From NCBI RefSeq assembly GCF_022129445.1, contig NZ_JADQAQ010000001.1, positions 38,562-102,561 of the forward strand: a DNA stretch of 64,000 nucleotides, given 5' to 3'. Both the position numbers and the translations under genes were made by a program. The notes beneath the pieces are model-generated. The model was not told the DNA's origin. It saw only the letters and a list, made by a program, of their open reading frames with translations, and did no database searches. Below are positions 1-8,729 of the stretch, piece by piece (the stretch's first letter is position 1; every line of letters starts with the position of its first letter). This stretch comes from Photobacterium sp. Ph5 (GTDB lineage Bacteria; Pseudomonadota; Gammaproteobacteria; Enterobacterales; Vibrionaceae).

Positions 1-609
1 TGCGGCCATTAATGCTAATTGACCGTTATACGCCATCCCTAGGCCTGCCGCTTCTATTGCAGAGGTCGCGAATATAAGCACAGGTATATATAACGGTAAT
101 ATGAGCAAGCTCAACAAAACGCCACCTTTTCGTAATCCAACCGTTAAAGCAACACCAATTGCCCCTAAAAAGCTTAATGTTGGCGTACCTACAAGCAAGG
201 TAAGTACAACTGCAACCCATGTATCCCAGTTCAGCGATAATAAAATCGCCAATAAGGGGCTGATTAAAATTAGCGGTAAGCCTGTCAATAACCAGTGTGC
301 AACCATTTTAGCAAAAGCAGATACAGCCAATGGTGCTGGCATTAATAACATTTGCTCAAGCGAACCATCAGCATAATCATCACGGAATAAACGCTCCATT
401 GATAATAACGCCGCTAACAATGCTGCAACCCAAATGATCCCCGGGGCAATACGCGCCAACAATTTAGGCTCAGGACCGATACTTAATGGAAATAAAGTGA
501 TCACAATAATAAAGAACCACAATGGATTCATGACATCTGCACGTCGACGAAAAGCAATTAACAATTCACGACGAATAATTTGAATAATAGAATTAAACAC
601 CGCGATCAC
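1..609 (-). CDS. ccmB: CcmB, heme exporter membrane subunit (3' end cut by window edge)
   Basis: CcmB is the membrane permease of the CcmABCDE system, which delivers heme to the periplasmic chaperone CcmE during cytochrome c maturation. Reading the minus strand from a GTG at 609 gives 203 codons without a stop up to the window edge. The translation begins [16 protein letters not shown] and contains the family stretches [12 protein letters not shown] and several hydrophobic membrane segments. The GTG overlaps the ccmA stop as GTGA, so the two genes are translationally coupled. A complete CcmB is about 220 residues, so only some 20 residues are missing. The call is secure from sequence plus neighbour. 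Confidence 0.93.
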   Translation of the reverse strand, partial: MIAVFNSIIQIIRRELLIAFRRRADVMNPLWFFIIVITLFPLSIGPEPKLLARIAPGIIWVAALLAALLSMERLFRDDYADGSLEQMLLMPAPLAVSAFAKMVAHWLLTGLPLILISPLLAILLSLNWDTWVAVVLTLLVGTPTLSFLGAIGVALTVGLRKGGVLLSLLILPLYIPVLIFATSAIEAAGLGMAYNGQLALMAA

Positions 610-1256
610 TGCCCTAACTTAATTTTTCGTAAGTGATTACTATCGGTAAACATATCTTGGTGAGTGGTTAATAACACCATCCCACCACGTTCTACATGAG
701 ATAAAAACAAGTTTTCAAGTACCTTAACGCCTTGCTTATCAATCGCCGTTAATGGCTCATCAAGCACCCATAATTTATGATTACTTAACCATAAACGCGC
801 TAATGCAACACGGCGTTGTTGACCGGCAGATAGTTGTCCAGCGGGTACATCTTCACGACCAGCTAACCCTACATGTGCCAATGCTTTCCATAATGCGTCC
901 TTACCCGTAACTTGTGGTGAACCCTTGAGATCTGAGCCTTGATTGCATTTATGCATTGCTTGAAAAAAAGCCAAGTTCTCAAAGGCGGTAAGTTCACGTT
1001 TTACACCAGTTTGATGACCAAGAAACAACAACTCTTGATGGTAATCTTCTCGAGCAGCCTGAATATCTTCTTGATTCCAAAAAACCTGTCCACTATCGGC
1101 ACGGCCTAACCCTGCAATAATACGTAACAGTGTGGTTTTACCTGCGCCATTATGGCCTTCTATTTGAACCAACTCGCCACTTGATATAGTGAAACTGAGT
1201 TCATCAAACAATAAACGTTCGTCACGAACGCAGCTTAAGTCTGCTACAGACAACAT
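606..1256 (-). CDS. ccmA: CcmA, heme exporter ATP-binding subunit
   Basis: This 216-residue protein is the ABC ATPase that powers CcmB/CcmC/CcmE heme handling at the inner membrane. The Walker A motif GHNGAGKTT lies at residues 34-42, the ABC signature LSAGQQRR follows in the middle, and the Walker B/D-loop reads [13 protein letters not shown] polar stretch around residues 100-120 ([17 protein letters not shown]) is longer than in many homologues. It is the first gene of the ccm operon, directly overlapping ccmB. The gene before it is divergent, so its promoter must lie in 1257-1371. Confidence 0.97.
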   Translation of the reverse strand: MLSVADLSCVRDERLLFDELSFTISSGELVQIEGHNGAGKTTLLRIIAGLGRADSGQVFWNQEDIQAAREDYHQELLFLGHQTGVKRELTAFENLAFFQAMHKCNQGSDLKGSPQVTGKDALWKALAHVGLAGREDVPAGQLSAGQQRRVALARLWLSNHKLWVLDEPLTAIDKQGVKVLENLFLSHVERGGMVLLTTHQDMFTDSNHLRKIKLGQ

Positions 1257-1371
1257 ATAAATGATGTATCCTAGGTGTCACAAATCAGTCCGCATGATAC
1301 CACAATGGCTAATAATTTAGCTAAGCTACGGACATATTCATCGTTAACTAACGTAAGTAAATGTGAAATAA

Positions 1372-2232
1372 ATGCGCATCAATTCAACGCCACCTCACTC
1401 CCCTAGCGCAGCAAAAGCTGCCCAAATTGAGAAACCGCCATCAGGTAATATAAAGAGCCAAGCGCCACTATTTACGAGCACTGGAGGAAAAGACCAGAAT
1501 CTTGTTTCCCAATTGCCGCAATTATTGTTATCCATAAACAGCTTGCAACGTTTAGTTACACTTTTATCTAACCCGTTAAACTCTGGTACAGCTAAATTAG
1601 CCGTATCACCTTCTAACAGCCTTAATACTATTTTCCAACAACTCTTTGCACCTCAGAATCAAGCCAGCTTAATTGCTTGGTTACAACAAGGTGGAGAACG
1701 AAAACCTTTAGCCCTGTTATTACAGCAACTATCTCAGCCACAAAGCCAATTAAACCAATGGCTAAAAGCATTAACCCCTGAACAACAACAAGATATTCCT
1801 GCTCTGTTAAGGCTTGCTGCAGAGCAGCGAGGGCCTGAAACACAACGGGCACAAGATACCAATAGCATCTATCTACAATGGCCGATAAATAACAATCAAT
1901 CTATTGATATTAAAATAAAAAATGAGTACGAAGATTCAAACTCAAATGCTGACAAGAATATCAACTCCTGTTGGACGGTCAAATTGGCATTACCTATTGG
2001 TGTAATAGATATACTAAATATTACAGCTCAATGGAAAAACAGCACATTAACAACGTTATTCGAAACGGTTAATCCATTATTATTAGATAAAATAGAGATG
2101 TCCTCTCCACTACTTTTTTCTCGTATGGCACAGTTAGGTATAAACTGCGAAGCCCCTAAATTTCTACAAGCCTCAGCGAAAGCTCCAGATGACTATCCAG
2201 CGCCTTCTAGCGGCTTATTAATTAAAGTGTGA
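1372..2232 (+). CDS. FliK-like protein (probable hook-length-control C-domain relative)
   Basis: This 286-residue protein is not a recognised named gene. The first 190 residues are Gln/Leu/Ser/Pro-rich low complexity with many LLQQL-type repeats. Residues about 200-270 form a compact predicted alpha/beta stretch (WTVKLALPIGVIDILNITAQW, then LLLDKIEMSSPLLFSRMAQLG). This resembles the FliK C-terminal domain in pattern: two amphipathic strands followed by a helix. No signal peptide or membrane segment is visible. It is followed after 3 nt by a free-standing FlhB C-domain gene. In flagellar export FliK acts on FlhB-C, so the pairing supports the assignment. True fliK lies at 21291-22727. Function is inferred. 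Confidence 0.6.
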   Translation: MRINSTPPHSPSAAKAAQIEKPPSGNIKSQAPLFTSTGGKDQNLVSQLPQLLLSINSLQRLVTLLSNPLNSGTAKLAVSPSNSLNTIFQQLFAPQNQASLIAWLQQGGERKPLALLLQQLSQPQSQLNQWLKALTPEQQQDIPALLRLAAEQRGPETQRAQDTNSIYLQWPINNNQSIDIKIKNEYEDSNSNADKNINSCWTVKLALPIGVIDILNITAQWKNSTLTTLFETVNPLLLDKIEMSSPLLFSRMAQLGINCEAPKFLQASAKAPDDYPAPSSGLLIKV

Positions 2233-2235
2233 GTT

Positions 2236-2544
2236 ATGACTGCAGATAAAAAAACAGCCACACATGCTATTGCACTTAAATATGATGGTGAAAAAGCGCC
2301 TTATATTACAGCCAAAGGCCACCAGCAATTGGCTGAACATATTATTGAACAAGTAAAACAACAAGGTGGCTTAATTCATCAAGATCCCATACTGGCACAA
2401 TATCTAAATAGCTTCGATGTCGGCGATGAAATCCCACAAGAGTTATATTTGATTATTGCTGAACTGATTGCCTTTTCATGGTACTTAAACGGAAAAACCC
2501 CTCCGGGATGGGAAGGGCTTGAAGATATTGATGTATCAGTATAA
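2236..2544 (+). CDS. Free-standing FlhB cytoplasmic C-domain protein (FlhX/YlqH type)
   Basis: This 102-residue protein aligns with the cytoplasmic domain of FlhB. HAIALKYDGEKAPYITAKG here matches HFSVALRYDPKLDSAPVVIAKG of the full FlhB in this window, and the later PILAQYL and IPQELY segments match the usual PLARAIY and IPDGLF. There is no membrane part. At the place of the autocleavage motif NPTH it has TATH, so the Asn-Pro bond is absent and the chain simply begins near the cleavage point. Similar orphan proteins (FlhX of Helicobacter, YlqH of Bacillus) are known and can stand in for the FlhB C-fragment. It is translated right after the FliK-like gene and converges with the DUF2802 gene. 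Confidence 0.82.
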   Translation: MTADKKTATHAIALKYDGEKAPYITAKGHQQLAEHIIEQVKQQGGLIHQDPILAQYLNSFDVGDEIPQELYLIIAELIAFSWYLNGKTPPGWEGLEDIDVSV

Positions 2545-2547
2545 TTA

Positions 2548-2982
2548 TTAGCGGCGACGGTGTTTTTGCATTGTCTGCTGTAAACGAAGGAGTAATTCAG
2601 CTTCTGCTTTAGGTAAATCACATTCATTCATCAATTCATGAACATCAGCGCCCAACTCCACCATTTTACTGGCACGACTATATAAACGTCCTTCGGGATC
2701 GTTCATCATGATCTCTGTTTGACGATCTTCAACCACTTCTAACTGATGTGACATATCAGCCAGTTTGTGGCTCATACCCATTGTCCCTGCACGCAATTCA
2801 TTGAACTCTTTATTCAAGCGTTCATTTTGCAAACGCGCATTTTTCAATACAGTTTCAATGGCGGCAAATTTTGTTTCTAAACTCCGTCGCGCTTTACGCT
2901 CGCGAAGCAATAACACAGTAAAGATTATAACCGCCAATACACTGATAACAGTAGGTATCCACTGTAGCAGAACAGTATTCAT
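2548..2982 (-). CDS. DUF2802-like membrane-anchored coiled-coil protein
   Basis: The 144-residue protein has one N-terminal membrane segment (residues about 5-25, WIPTVISVLAVIIFTVLLL) followed by a basic stop-transfer stretch (RERKARR). A long predicted coiled coil covers roughly residues 30-90, and a short C-terminal helical part (LPKAEAELLLRLQQTM) follows. This fits the DUF2802 family that sits after cheW in Vibrio and Pseudomonas polar chemotaxis operons. Its start overlaps the cheW stop by one base (TAATG), so it is the last gene of the flhA-to-cheW transcription unit. Its function is not known to me. Confidence 0.8.
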   Translation of the reverse strand: MNTVLLQWIPTVISVLAVIIFTVLLLRERKARRSLETKFAAIETVLKNARLQNERLNKEFNELRAGTMGMSHKLADMSHQLEVVEDRQTEIMMNDPEGRLYSRASKMVELGADVHELMNECDLPKAEAELLLRLQQTMQKHRRR

Positions 2983-3476
2983 TACAAGTACGCCATCTCA
3001 TCCCACTCTTCATCAGATAGCAGCTTATTAAGATCAACTAAAATAAGTAATTGCCCTTCGCGGTTGCTTACACCTTGAATAAACTTAGCGCTCTCTTCGG
3101 TACCGACGCTTGGCGTACTATCAATCTCAGAACTACGTAAATAAACCACTTCAGCAACACTATCAACAAGAATACCAATCACTTGTTTTTCTGCTTCAAT
3201 AATCACAATGCGCGTATTATCAGAAATCTCACCTGGAACTAATCCAAAGCGCGAACGTGTATCGATAACAGTAACAACATTGCCGCGAAGATTAATAATA
3301 CCGAGCACATAATCGGGTGCACCTGGAACCGGCGCGATTTCTGAATAGCGCAAAACCTCACGGACTTGCATAACATTAATACCGTAAGTTTCATCTTCTA
3401 GCTGAAATGTCACCCATTGCAGAACCTGATCATTCGCTCCGTCTTTTTGGATCTCAGCGATATTTACCTGTGACAT
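2982..3476 (-). CDS. cheW: CheW chemotaxis coupling protein
   Basis: CheW links chemoreceptors to the kinase CheA in polar arrays. The 164 residues form one CheW domain: QWVTFQLEDETYGINVMQVREVL, the PVPGAPDYVLGIINLRG segment and VIDTRSRFGL are family hallmarks. It lies 24 nt after parP and overlaps the DUF2802 gene, within an operon that also holds cheA, cheB, cheY and cheZ. The length is typical. The start MSQVNIAEIQ is conserved in Vibrio relatives as I recall them. Confidence 0.97.
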   Translation of the reverse strand: MSQVNIAEIQKDGANDQVLQWVTFQLEDETYGINVMQVREVLRYSEIAPVPGAPDYVLGIINLRGNVVTVIDTRSRFGLVPGEISDNTRIVIIEAEKQVIGILVDSVAEVVYLRSSEIDSTPSVGTEESAKFIQGVSNREGQLLILVDLNKLLSDEEWDEMAYL

Positions 3477-3500
3477 GCTATTCCCTCTTAAGGTCCTGTA

Positions 3501-4451
3501 TTACTCAATACTATTTACATCCAATCCATTATTTAGCATTGCGATCAACGCATTAACATGGATAAGTGCACACATTTTATCTTTTACCATGCCAGCAAGC
3601 CAAGGGCGTTTTCCAGCCTTCTCTCGCCAGCGAATATCATTTCCATTCAGCACCTTGGTGCCATGCAGTTTATCGCTAGCCAGCCCCCATTGGCTATCGC
3701 CAAGCATCACAATATAACGATAATTCTCTCGATACTCATCACTAATTAGCTTCTCTGGCATCACCCAACGGGCGGTATCAACTACATCTAACTTTTGCTC
3801 GCGTGTTGACTGTAAACCTAAATACCAATGTGGACGGCCTAATAAACGGTTTAGCTCACCAAGTTGATGAATACCTCCCAATTCCGTGAGTGCAACTGCA
3901 AATGTCACACCATTAACTTCAAAAAATAGCGCTTGAAACGCCTGCTCCATCCCATGATGTGTCCACTGGTCTGGTGGAATTAACCCTGCATCTTCAGCAA
4001 TTGTAGCGGTTTCAATAACCTCTGTTTCAACGGTATCTTCCGCTATATTTTCAGCACTAGCACACGTAGTCTCTACTTCTTTAATAGAAGTTAGTTGCTC
4101 TGGTATTACTTGTTCTGTTTCTGAAACAATTTGTTGTGGATTTGCAGTTTGTACGACATTTTCTTGAATATCATCAACATAATTTTCATCAACTTTACTC
4201 AATAGACGTTCAATATCTTGTCGATTTGACGGCTCTGCATAATCAACAGCAACATTAGGCTGTGGCTTTAATACATTTAACTTAGGTTGAGTTAACGTCG
4301 GTGCTACTTCAACATTTTCAATACTTAGTTTATCGACGTCTAAAACAGGATCTTGAATCTCCGCAGATACAGCAACTTCATTTGATTCTTCTAATAAATC
4401 AAAAAAATAATCATCTAAAGCTTGATCACTTGAAAGTGGCTTACTATGCAT
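3501..4451 (-). CDS. parP: ParP, CheW-like linker between ParC and the CheA array
   Basis: The 316-residue protein has a long acidic, Val/Glu/Thr-rich, probably disordered N-terminal part (about 1-170). A CheW-like domain follows (about 175-310; QALFFEVNGVTFAVALTEL, then LGRPHWYLGLQS and MCALIHVNALIAML). In Vibrio, ParP binds the ParA-like ATPase ParC and CheA, keeping signalling arrays at the old pole and passing them to both daughters. The gene overlaps parC by 8 nt and precedes cheW. ParP could be taken for a second CheW, but the long N-terminal extension and direct parC linkage favour ParP. Confidence 0.88.
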   Translation of the reverse strand: MHSKPLSSDQALDDYFFDLLEESNEVAVSAEIQDPVLDVDKLSIENVEVAPTLTQPKLNVLKPQPNVAVDYAEPSNRQDIERLLSKVDENYVDDIQENVVQTANPQQIVSETEQVIPEQLTSIKEVETTCASAENIAEDTVETEVIETATIAEDAGLIPPDQWTHHGMEQAFQALFFEVNGVTFAVALTELGGIHQLGELNRLLGRPHWYLGLQSTREQKLDVVDTARWVMPEKLISDEYRENYRYIVMLGDSQWGLASDKLHGTKVLNGNDIRWREKAGKRPWLAGMVKDKMCALIHVNALIAMLNNGLDVNSIE

Positions 4452-5220
4452 GATTGTCTAACCGTTCTACATATTTTAATAACGTTTTGTAAGCAAACAC
4501 ACCACGACAATTTCTGGCATATAATGATGGTGGCATATGTTTGATACTAGCATCACGGAACTTTGTATCAATAGGTACCGCTGACGCCCAAACTTGTTCA
4601 GGGAAACGAACCTTGAGTTCTTGCAATGTTTGGAGTGATGCCCGTGTTCGTTTATCGTACATGGTTGGAACAATCGTAACATTAAAACCAGACGGCTTAG
4701 AACGCTGCATAATTTGTAACGTTCTCATCATTCTTTCCAAGCCTTTCATAGCTAAAAACTCTGTTTGTACAGGTATAAGAATGCGATCGCTCGCCGCTAA
4801 TGCATTGACCATCATCACCCCCAAAATGGGTGGGCAATCTATCAGTACGTAATCATAATCATCAACCAAGCTGTGTAGCGCTTTTTTTAACACTAACCCC
4901 ATACCACTGCGATTTCCCATCACACGATCAAGTGTTGCCAGTGACATATGGGCAGGAATAATATCAATATTATTAAATGCAGTTTTAAGAATAAGTGGTT
5001 TTACACTGGCTTTATTCACTACGGGTAATTGAAACAAATCAAATAAACTCGCGGGTACTTGCTCTGAATCAAAATTTAAATACGTTGTTAACGATGCATG
5101 TGGATCGGTATCGACTAATAAAACACGCTTATTTTGCTCACTCAGCAATCCTGCTAATGTAATCGTGGTTGTGGTTTTCCCCACCCCACCTTTTTGATTA
5201 GCAATACTCCAAACAATCAC
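4444..5220 (-). CDS. parC: ParC, ParA-like ATPase for polar chemotaxis arrays
   Basis: This 258-residue ParA/MinD-family ATPase starts MIVWSIANQKGGVGKTTTT, with the deviant Walker A box KGGVGKTT at residues 10-17. A Walker A' motif (LVDTDPHASLT) and a Walker B motif (YVLIDCPPILG) follow. In Vibrio the protein directs cell-cycle-dependent polar placement of the chemotaxis machinery through ParP. There is no DNA-binding N-domain of plasmid ParA type and no parB neighbour, which argues against DNA partitioning. It lies 10 nt after cheB and overlaps parP. Confidence 0.92.
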   Translation of the reverse strand: MIVWSIANQKGGVGKTTTTITLAGLLSEQNKRVLLVDTDPHASLTTYLNFDSEQVPASLFDLFQLPVVNKASVKPLILKTAFNNIDIIPAHMSLATLDRVMGNRSGMGLVLKKALHSLVDDYDYVLIDCPPILGVMMVNALAASDRILIPVQTEFLAMKGLERMMRTLQIMQRSKPSGFNVTIVPTMYDKRTRASLQTLQELKVRFPEQVWASAVPIDTKFRDASIKHMPPSLYARNCRGVFAYKTLLKYVERLDNHA

Positions 5221-5230
5221 CCCTTGATCC

Positions 5231-6397
5231 TCACTGTAAACCTAATTCGATTAATATACATTCAGCAATACGATCTAAAGGTAAGTCATGGCTTGATATG
5301 CCCGCTTTAGCAACAGCTTGAGGCATACCGTATACCACACAACTGTCTTCATCTTGCGCCCAAATAGTTGAACCACTATTTTTTAGCATTCTTGCACCAT
5401 CTCGACCATCAGCGCCCATACCGGTTAATACCATAGATAGGACTTTATCTTGAAAAACTTTAGCCGCAGAACCAAATGTTACATCAACGCATGGTTTATA
5501 ATTCATGCGCTCACCGCTATCAATAATACGTAACCTTGATGCGCCAGGTCGACCATCAAGCATCATTTGTTTACCACCTGGAGCGAGATACGCCATACCG
5601 GGTTTCAACATATCTCCATTTTCCGCTTCTTTAACTCCAATTTTGCACAGCTGATCTAATCGTGCCGCAAAAGCTGCGGTAAATGTCGCAGGCATGTGTT
5701 GAATAAGCACTATTGGATATGGAAAGTTAGCGGGGAGTTGAGTCAATATTTTTTGTAATGCGACAGGGCCACCAGTGGACGTACCAATTGCGACAATCTG
5801 GTATTTCTTTCCTGACGCTTTAAAACGTAATGCAGGTTTTACAACAGATGTACGGACACTTCTTGAAGATGAAACAGGTGAAGGTTCAGCCTGCAAGCGT
5901 GACGTTAGCGTTGGTTTCGTCGTCGATGTATGAGTACTTGTTAATGGCGATGATGGAGTAGATGTTGAACGCGTAGTAGCGCTTCGGCGCATAAAAATAC
6001 GTTTACGTGCAAGCTCTGCAACACGTTTTTGAAGCAGTTCCACGGCTTCATCACGATTACGCGCAATATCTTCAAATTTCTTTGGCAAGAAATCTAACGC
6101 ACCAGCATCAAGGGCGTCAAGCGTCGCCTTTGCACCATCATGAGTTAACGAAGAGAACATTAAGATCGGAGTTGGTGAAACTTTCATGATCTCGCGAACG
6201 GCTGTAATACCATCCATTACGGGCATTTCGATGTCCATTGTGATCACATCAGGTTGCAGTTTTTGGGTTAACTCTACCGCTTCTTTGCCATTAACGGCAT
6301 TGCCAACAACTTCCAACCGACTATCAGCATTAATTATTTCACTTACTCTTCGACGGAAAAAACTTGAGTCATCAACTACTAATACTTTAACTGCCAT
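5231..6397 (-). CDS. cheB: CheB, receptor methylesterase/deamidase
   Basis: CheB removes methyl groups from chemoreceptors when phosphorylated by CheA, giving adaptation opposite CheR. The 388 residues comprise a receiver domain (about 1-120, acceptor Asp55 in [12 protein letters not shown]) and a Ser/Thr/Pro-rich linker (about 135-190, including [14 protein letters not shown]). The esterase domain (about 200-388) carries the catalytic Ser in GTSTGGP, His in IQHMPATFT and Asp in GMGADGRDG. It is separated from cheA by a 76-nt gap that contains a strong hairpin (6428-6451). Confidence 0.98.
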   Translation of the reverse strand: MAVKVLVVDDSSFFRRRVSEIINADSRLEVVGNAVNGKEAVELTQKLQPDVITMDIEMPVMDGITAVREIMKVSPTPILMFSSLTHDGAKATLDALDAGALDFLPKKFEDIARNRDEAVELLQKRVAELARKRIFMRRSATTRSTSTPSSPLTSTHTSTTKPTLTSRLQAEPSPVSSSRSVRTSVVKPALRFKASGKKYQIVAIGTSTGGPVALQKILTQLPANFPYPIVLIQHMPATFTAAFAARLDQLCKIGVKEAENGDMLKPGMAYLAPGGKQMMLDGRPGASRLRIIDSGERMNYKPCVDVTFGSAAKVFQDKVLSMVLTGMGADGRDGARMLKNSGSTIWAQDEDSCVVYGMPQAVAKAGISSHDLPLDRIAECILIELGLQ

Positions 6398-6427
6398 GTT
6401 ACTTTCATCCCGTTGAAACGCTTAAAC

Positions 6428-6451
6428 AAAGGGGGTCATCGCCCCCCTCTT
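6428..6451 (-). terminator. GC-rich hairpin between cheA and cheB (possible partial terminator)
   Basis: On the minus strand AGGGGGG and CCCCCT pair around a CGATGA loop, followed by TTTGTTT. The run of T is short, so it may attenuate rather than stop transcription between cheA and cheB. No promoter for cheB is obvious downstream, which argues against full termination. Confidence 0.5.
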
Positions 6452-6473
6452 TTATTATTATTTGTCGTGCTAA

Positions 6474-8720
6474 TTAATGACCAGCGTAGTGTTTTAATAA
6501 ACTTGGCACATCAAGAATTAATGCAATATGACCATCACTGGTAATTGTTGCACCTGCCATACCAGGCGTACCTTGAAGTAAGCTATCTAGTGGTTTTATC
6601 ACGACTTCTTCTTGACCGATTAAGGTATCAACCACAAAACCAATACGCTGATGACCAATTTGAACAATAACGACATGACCATGCCCACGATCTTTATTCG
6701 TACCGACTGTCATATTTGACAACCAATCTTGTAGATAAAACAGTGGGATCGCTTTATCACGAACAATAATTGTTAACTGCCCATCAACTGTATTGGTTTT
6801 ATTCAAATCAAGATGGAATATTTCATTCACACTCGCCAGCGGTAGTGCAAAGGGTTGTTCGCCAACACCCACCATTAATGTAGGTAAAATAGCTAATGTT
6901 AACGGTACTTTAATATCAATTCGGGTGCCTTTTCCTAACACCGAGTCAATGTGAATTGAGCCATTTAGCTGATTAATCCCTGTTTTTACAACATCCATTC
7001 CGACACCACGACCAGAGATATCAGAGATTTCTTTTTTGGTCGAGAAGCCAGGCGCAAAAATGAGATTATACGCTTCATTGTCAGTGATACGAGAAGCGGC
7101 ATCAGCATCCATCACACCGCGTTCAACGGCAATGCTGCGGAGCTTTTCTGCATCCATACCGCCACCATCATCTTCGATGGTAAGTAAAATATGATCACCT
7201 TCTTGTGATGCTGACAATAATACTGTTCCTGTGCGAGGCTTACCTACCTGTTCACGAACTTCAGGCATTTCAATACCATGATCTACAGAGTTTCGTACTA
7301 AGTGGACCAGAGGATCAGCAAGAGCTTCCACTAAGTTTTTATCTAAATCTGTTTCCTCACCACGCATTTCCAGTACGATATCTTTCTTTAAGCTACGCGC
7401 TAAATCACGTACAACACGAGGAAAACGACCGAATACTTTCTTGATTGGCTGCATGCGGGTTTTCATCACAGCGCCTTGAAGATCTGCCGTTACAACATCA
7501 AGATTTGATACTGCTTTCGACATTTCTTCATCATTGGTGTTTAAACCAAGGCTAACTAAACGATTTCGTACTAAAACCAATTCACCGACCATATTCATAA
7601 TGGTATCAAGCGTTGAGGTATCAACACGAACAGTCGCATCTGCTTGTGGTTTTGACTTCTCTTTGACCGCAGCAGGTTTACCTGAGCGCTCTGCTGGCGG
7701 TTGATGTACCGCAGATGCGGGAGGCGGAGTAACTATCACTGTTGACTGAGCCGTAGGAACAGGTACTTCAATCTCAGTTAAATCATTAGCTGTAGATTGC
7801 GCAGCAGTCGCTTGTTCTTCTAGAGAAGGGCTTTTACCTGCACCATGTAATTCATCAAGTAGACGTTCAAATTCATCATCTGTCATCAAATCATCACTAC
7901 CACCAGCACCAGTATCTTCTGGTACGGTAGACGATGATGGTGTTACTGGCGATGCTGTTGACGATGATAGTGTTGCAACACCCGACGAAGGCGTATCACT
8001 ATTCCCCGGCCCTTTACCAGAACCGTGTAATTCGTCTAACAAACGTTCGAATTCATCATCAGTAATATCACCGCTATCAAAATTTAATTGTGCTTCTACA
8101 TTATTTTGCGCAGTTGGTTCTGGTGTCGTTGCCTTGGATGGGCTTTGACCGGCACCATGAAGTTCATCAAGTAAGCGATCAAACTCATCTTGGGTCATGT
8201 CATCAACACTGTCGCCAGCAGTAACATTATCATTGTTTGACGTGATCACAGGCTCTGACGTCACTTCTTCAATAATATCAACCGGTGGCGCTTCAACCGG
8301 CGTAGAAATTGGGGCTAGCTCGTCTGCGGTTGCTGGCTGGCTATAATAATGCAAAGCATCTAATAAACGCTGCTCGGCACGATCAAGAGGCTGATGCTCT
8401 TTAACTTGTTCAAACATCACATTGATACAGTCAAGCGCTTCTAAAATAACATCCATCAACTCAGATGTTACGCTACGCTTTCCTGTTCGCAGCAAGTCAA
8501 ACACGTTTTCAGCACCATGACATGCATCAACCAGTTCAGTTAAAGAAAGAAACCCTGCGCCACCTTTTACTGTGTGGAAACCACGAAAAATCGCATTTAA
8601 TAGCTCAGAATCATCGGGGCTTCGTTCAAGCTCGACCAATTGTTCAGAAAGCAATTCAAGAATTTCGCCGGCTTCTATTAAAAAGTCCTGCAGGATATCT
8701 TCGTCTAAATCAAAGCTCAT
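6474..8720 (-). CDS. cheA: CheA, chemotaxis histidine kinase
   Basis: CheA phosphorylates CheY and CheB in response to receptors. Over 748 residues it has the P1 phosphotransfer domain (1-130; His49 in FRGFHTVKGGAG), a long linker (about 130-370), the dimerisation and ATPase domains (about 370-610; VHLVRNSVDHGIE, DDGGGMD, GRGVGMDVV) and a C-terminal CheW-like domain (about 615-748). The linker contains three copies of DEFxRLLDELHGxGxxP. I cannot recognise a classical P2 CheY-binding domain there. In Vibrio the CheA linker includes a localisation domain that binds ParP, and these repeats are candidates for that role. The gene is 9 nt after cheZ. Confidence 0.98.
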   Translation of the reverse strand: MSFDLDEDILQDFLIEAGEILELLSEQLVELERSPDDSELLNAIFRGFHTVKGGAGFLSLTELVDACHGAENVFDLLRTGKRSVTSELMDVILEALDCINVMFEQVKEHQPLDRAEQRLLDALHYYSQPATADELAPISTPVEAPPVDIIEEVTSEPVITSNNDNVTAGDSVDDMTQDEFDRLLDELHGAGQSPSKATTPEPTAQNNVEAQLNFDSGDITDDEFERLLDELHGSGKGPGNSDTPSSGVATLSSSTASPVTPSSSTVPEDTGAGGSDDLMTDDEFERLLDELHGAGKSPSLEEQATAAQSTANDLTEIEVPVPTAQSTVIVTPPPASAVHQPPAERSGKPAAVKEKSKPQADATVRVDTSTLDTIMNMVGELVLVRNRLVSLGLNTNDEEMSKAVSNLDVVTADLQGAVMKTRMQPIKKVFGRFPRVVRDLARSLKKDIVLEMRGEETDLDKNLVEALADPLVHLVRNSVDHGIEMPEVREQVGKPRTGTVLLSASQEGDHILLTIEDDGGGMDAEKLRSIAVERGVMDADAASRITDNEAYNLIFAPGFSTKKEISDISGRGVGMDVVKTGINQLNGSIHIDSVLGKGTRIDIKVPLTLAILPTLMVGVGEQPFALPLASVNEIFHLDLNKTNTVDGQLTIIVRDKAIPLFYLQDWLSNMTVGTNKDRGHGHVVIVQIGHQRIGFVVDTLIGQEEVVIKPLDSLLQGTPGMAGATITSDGHIALILDVPSLLKHYAGH
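7824..8198 (-). repeat. Three copies of a 21-residue repeat in the CheA linker
   Basis: Copies lie at 8136-8198, 8004-8066 and 7824-7886. Each encodes a version of (M/I)T(D/Q)DEF(D/E)RLLDELHG(A/S)G(K/Q)xP. The spacing is 44 and 60 codons, and the intervening sequence is Ser/Thr/Pro-rich and not conserved. Short acidic helices on flexible strings suggest repeated docking sites; the partner is inferred, not seen. Confidence 0.9.
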
Positions 8721-8729
8721 AAATTTCCC

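Noticed and set aside
101..376. 91-codon plus-strand frame at the left edge
   Set aside because: It lies opposite ccmB, whose minus-strand frame is continuous and clearly homologous.
3501..4451. Second copy of cheW
   Set aside because: The long N-terminal extension and overlap with parC fit ParP better.
4444..5220. Chromosome or plasmid partition ParA
   Set aside because: No parB or parS-like repeats nearby; it sits within a chemotaxis operon beside parP.
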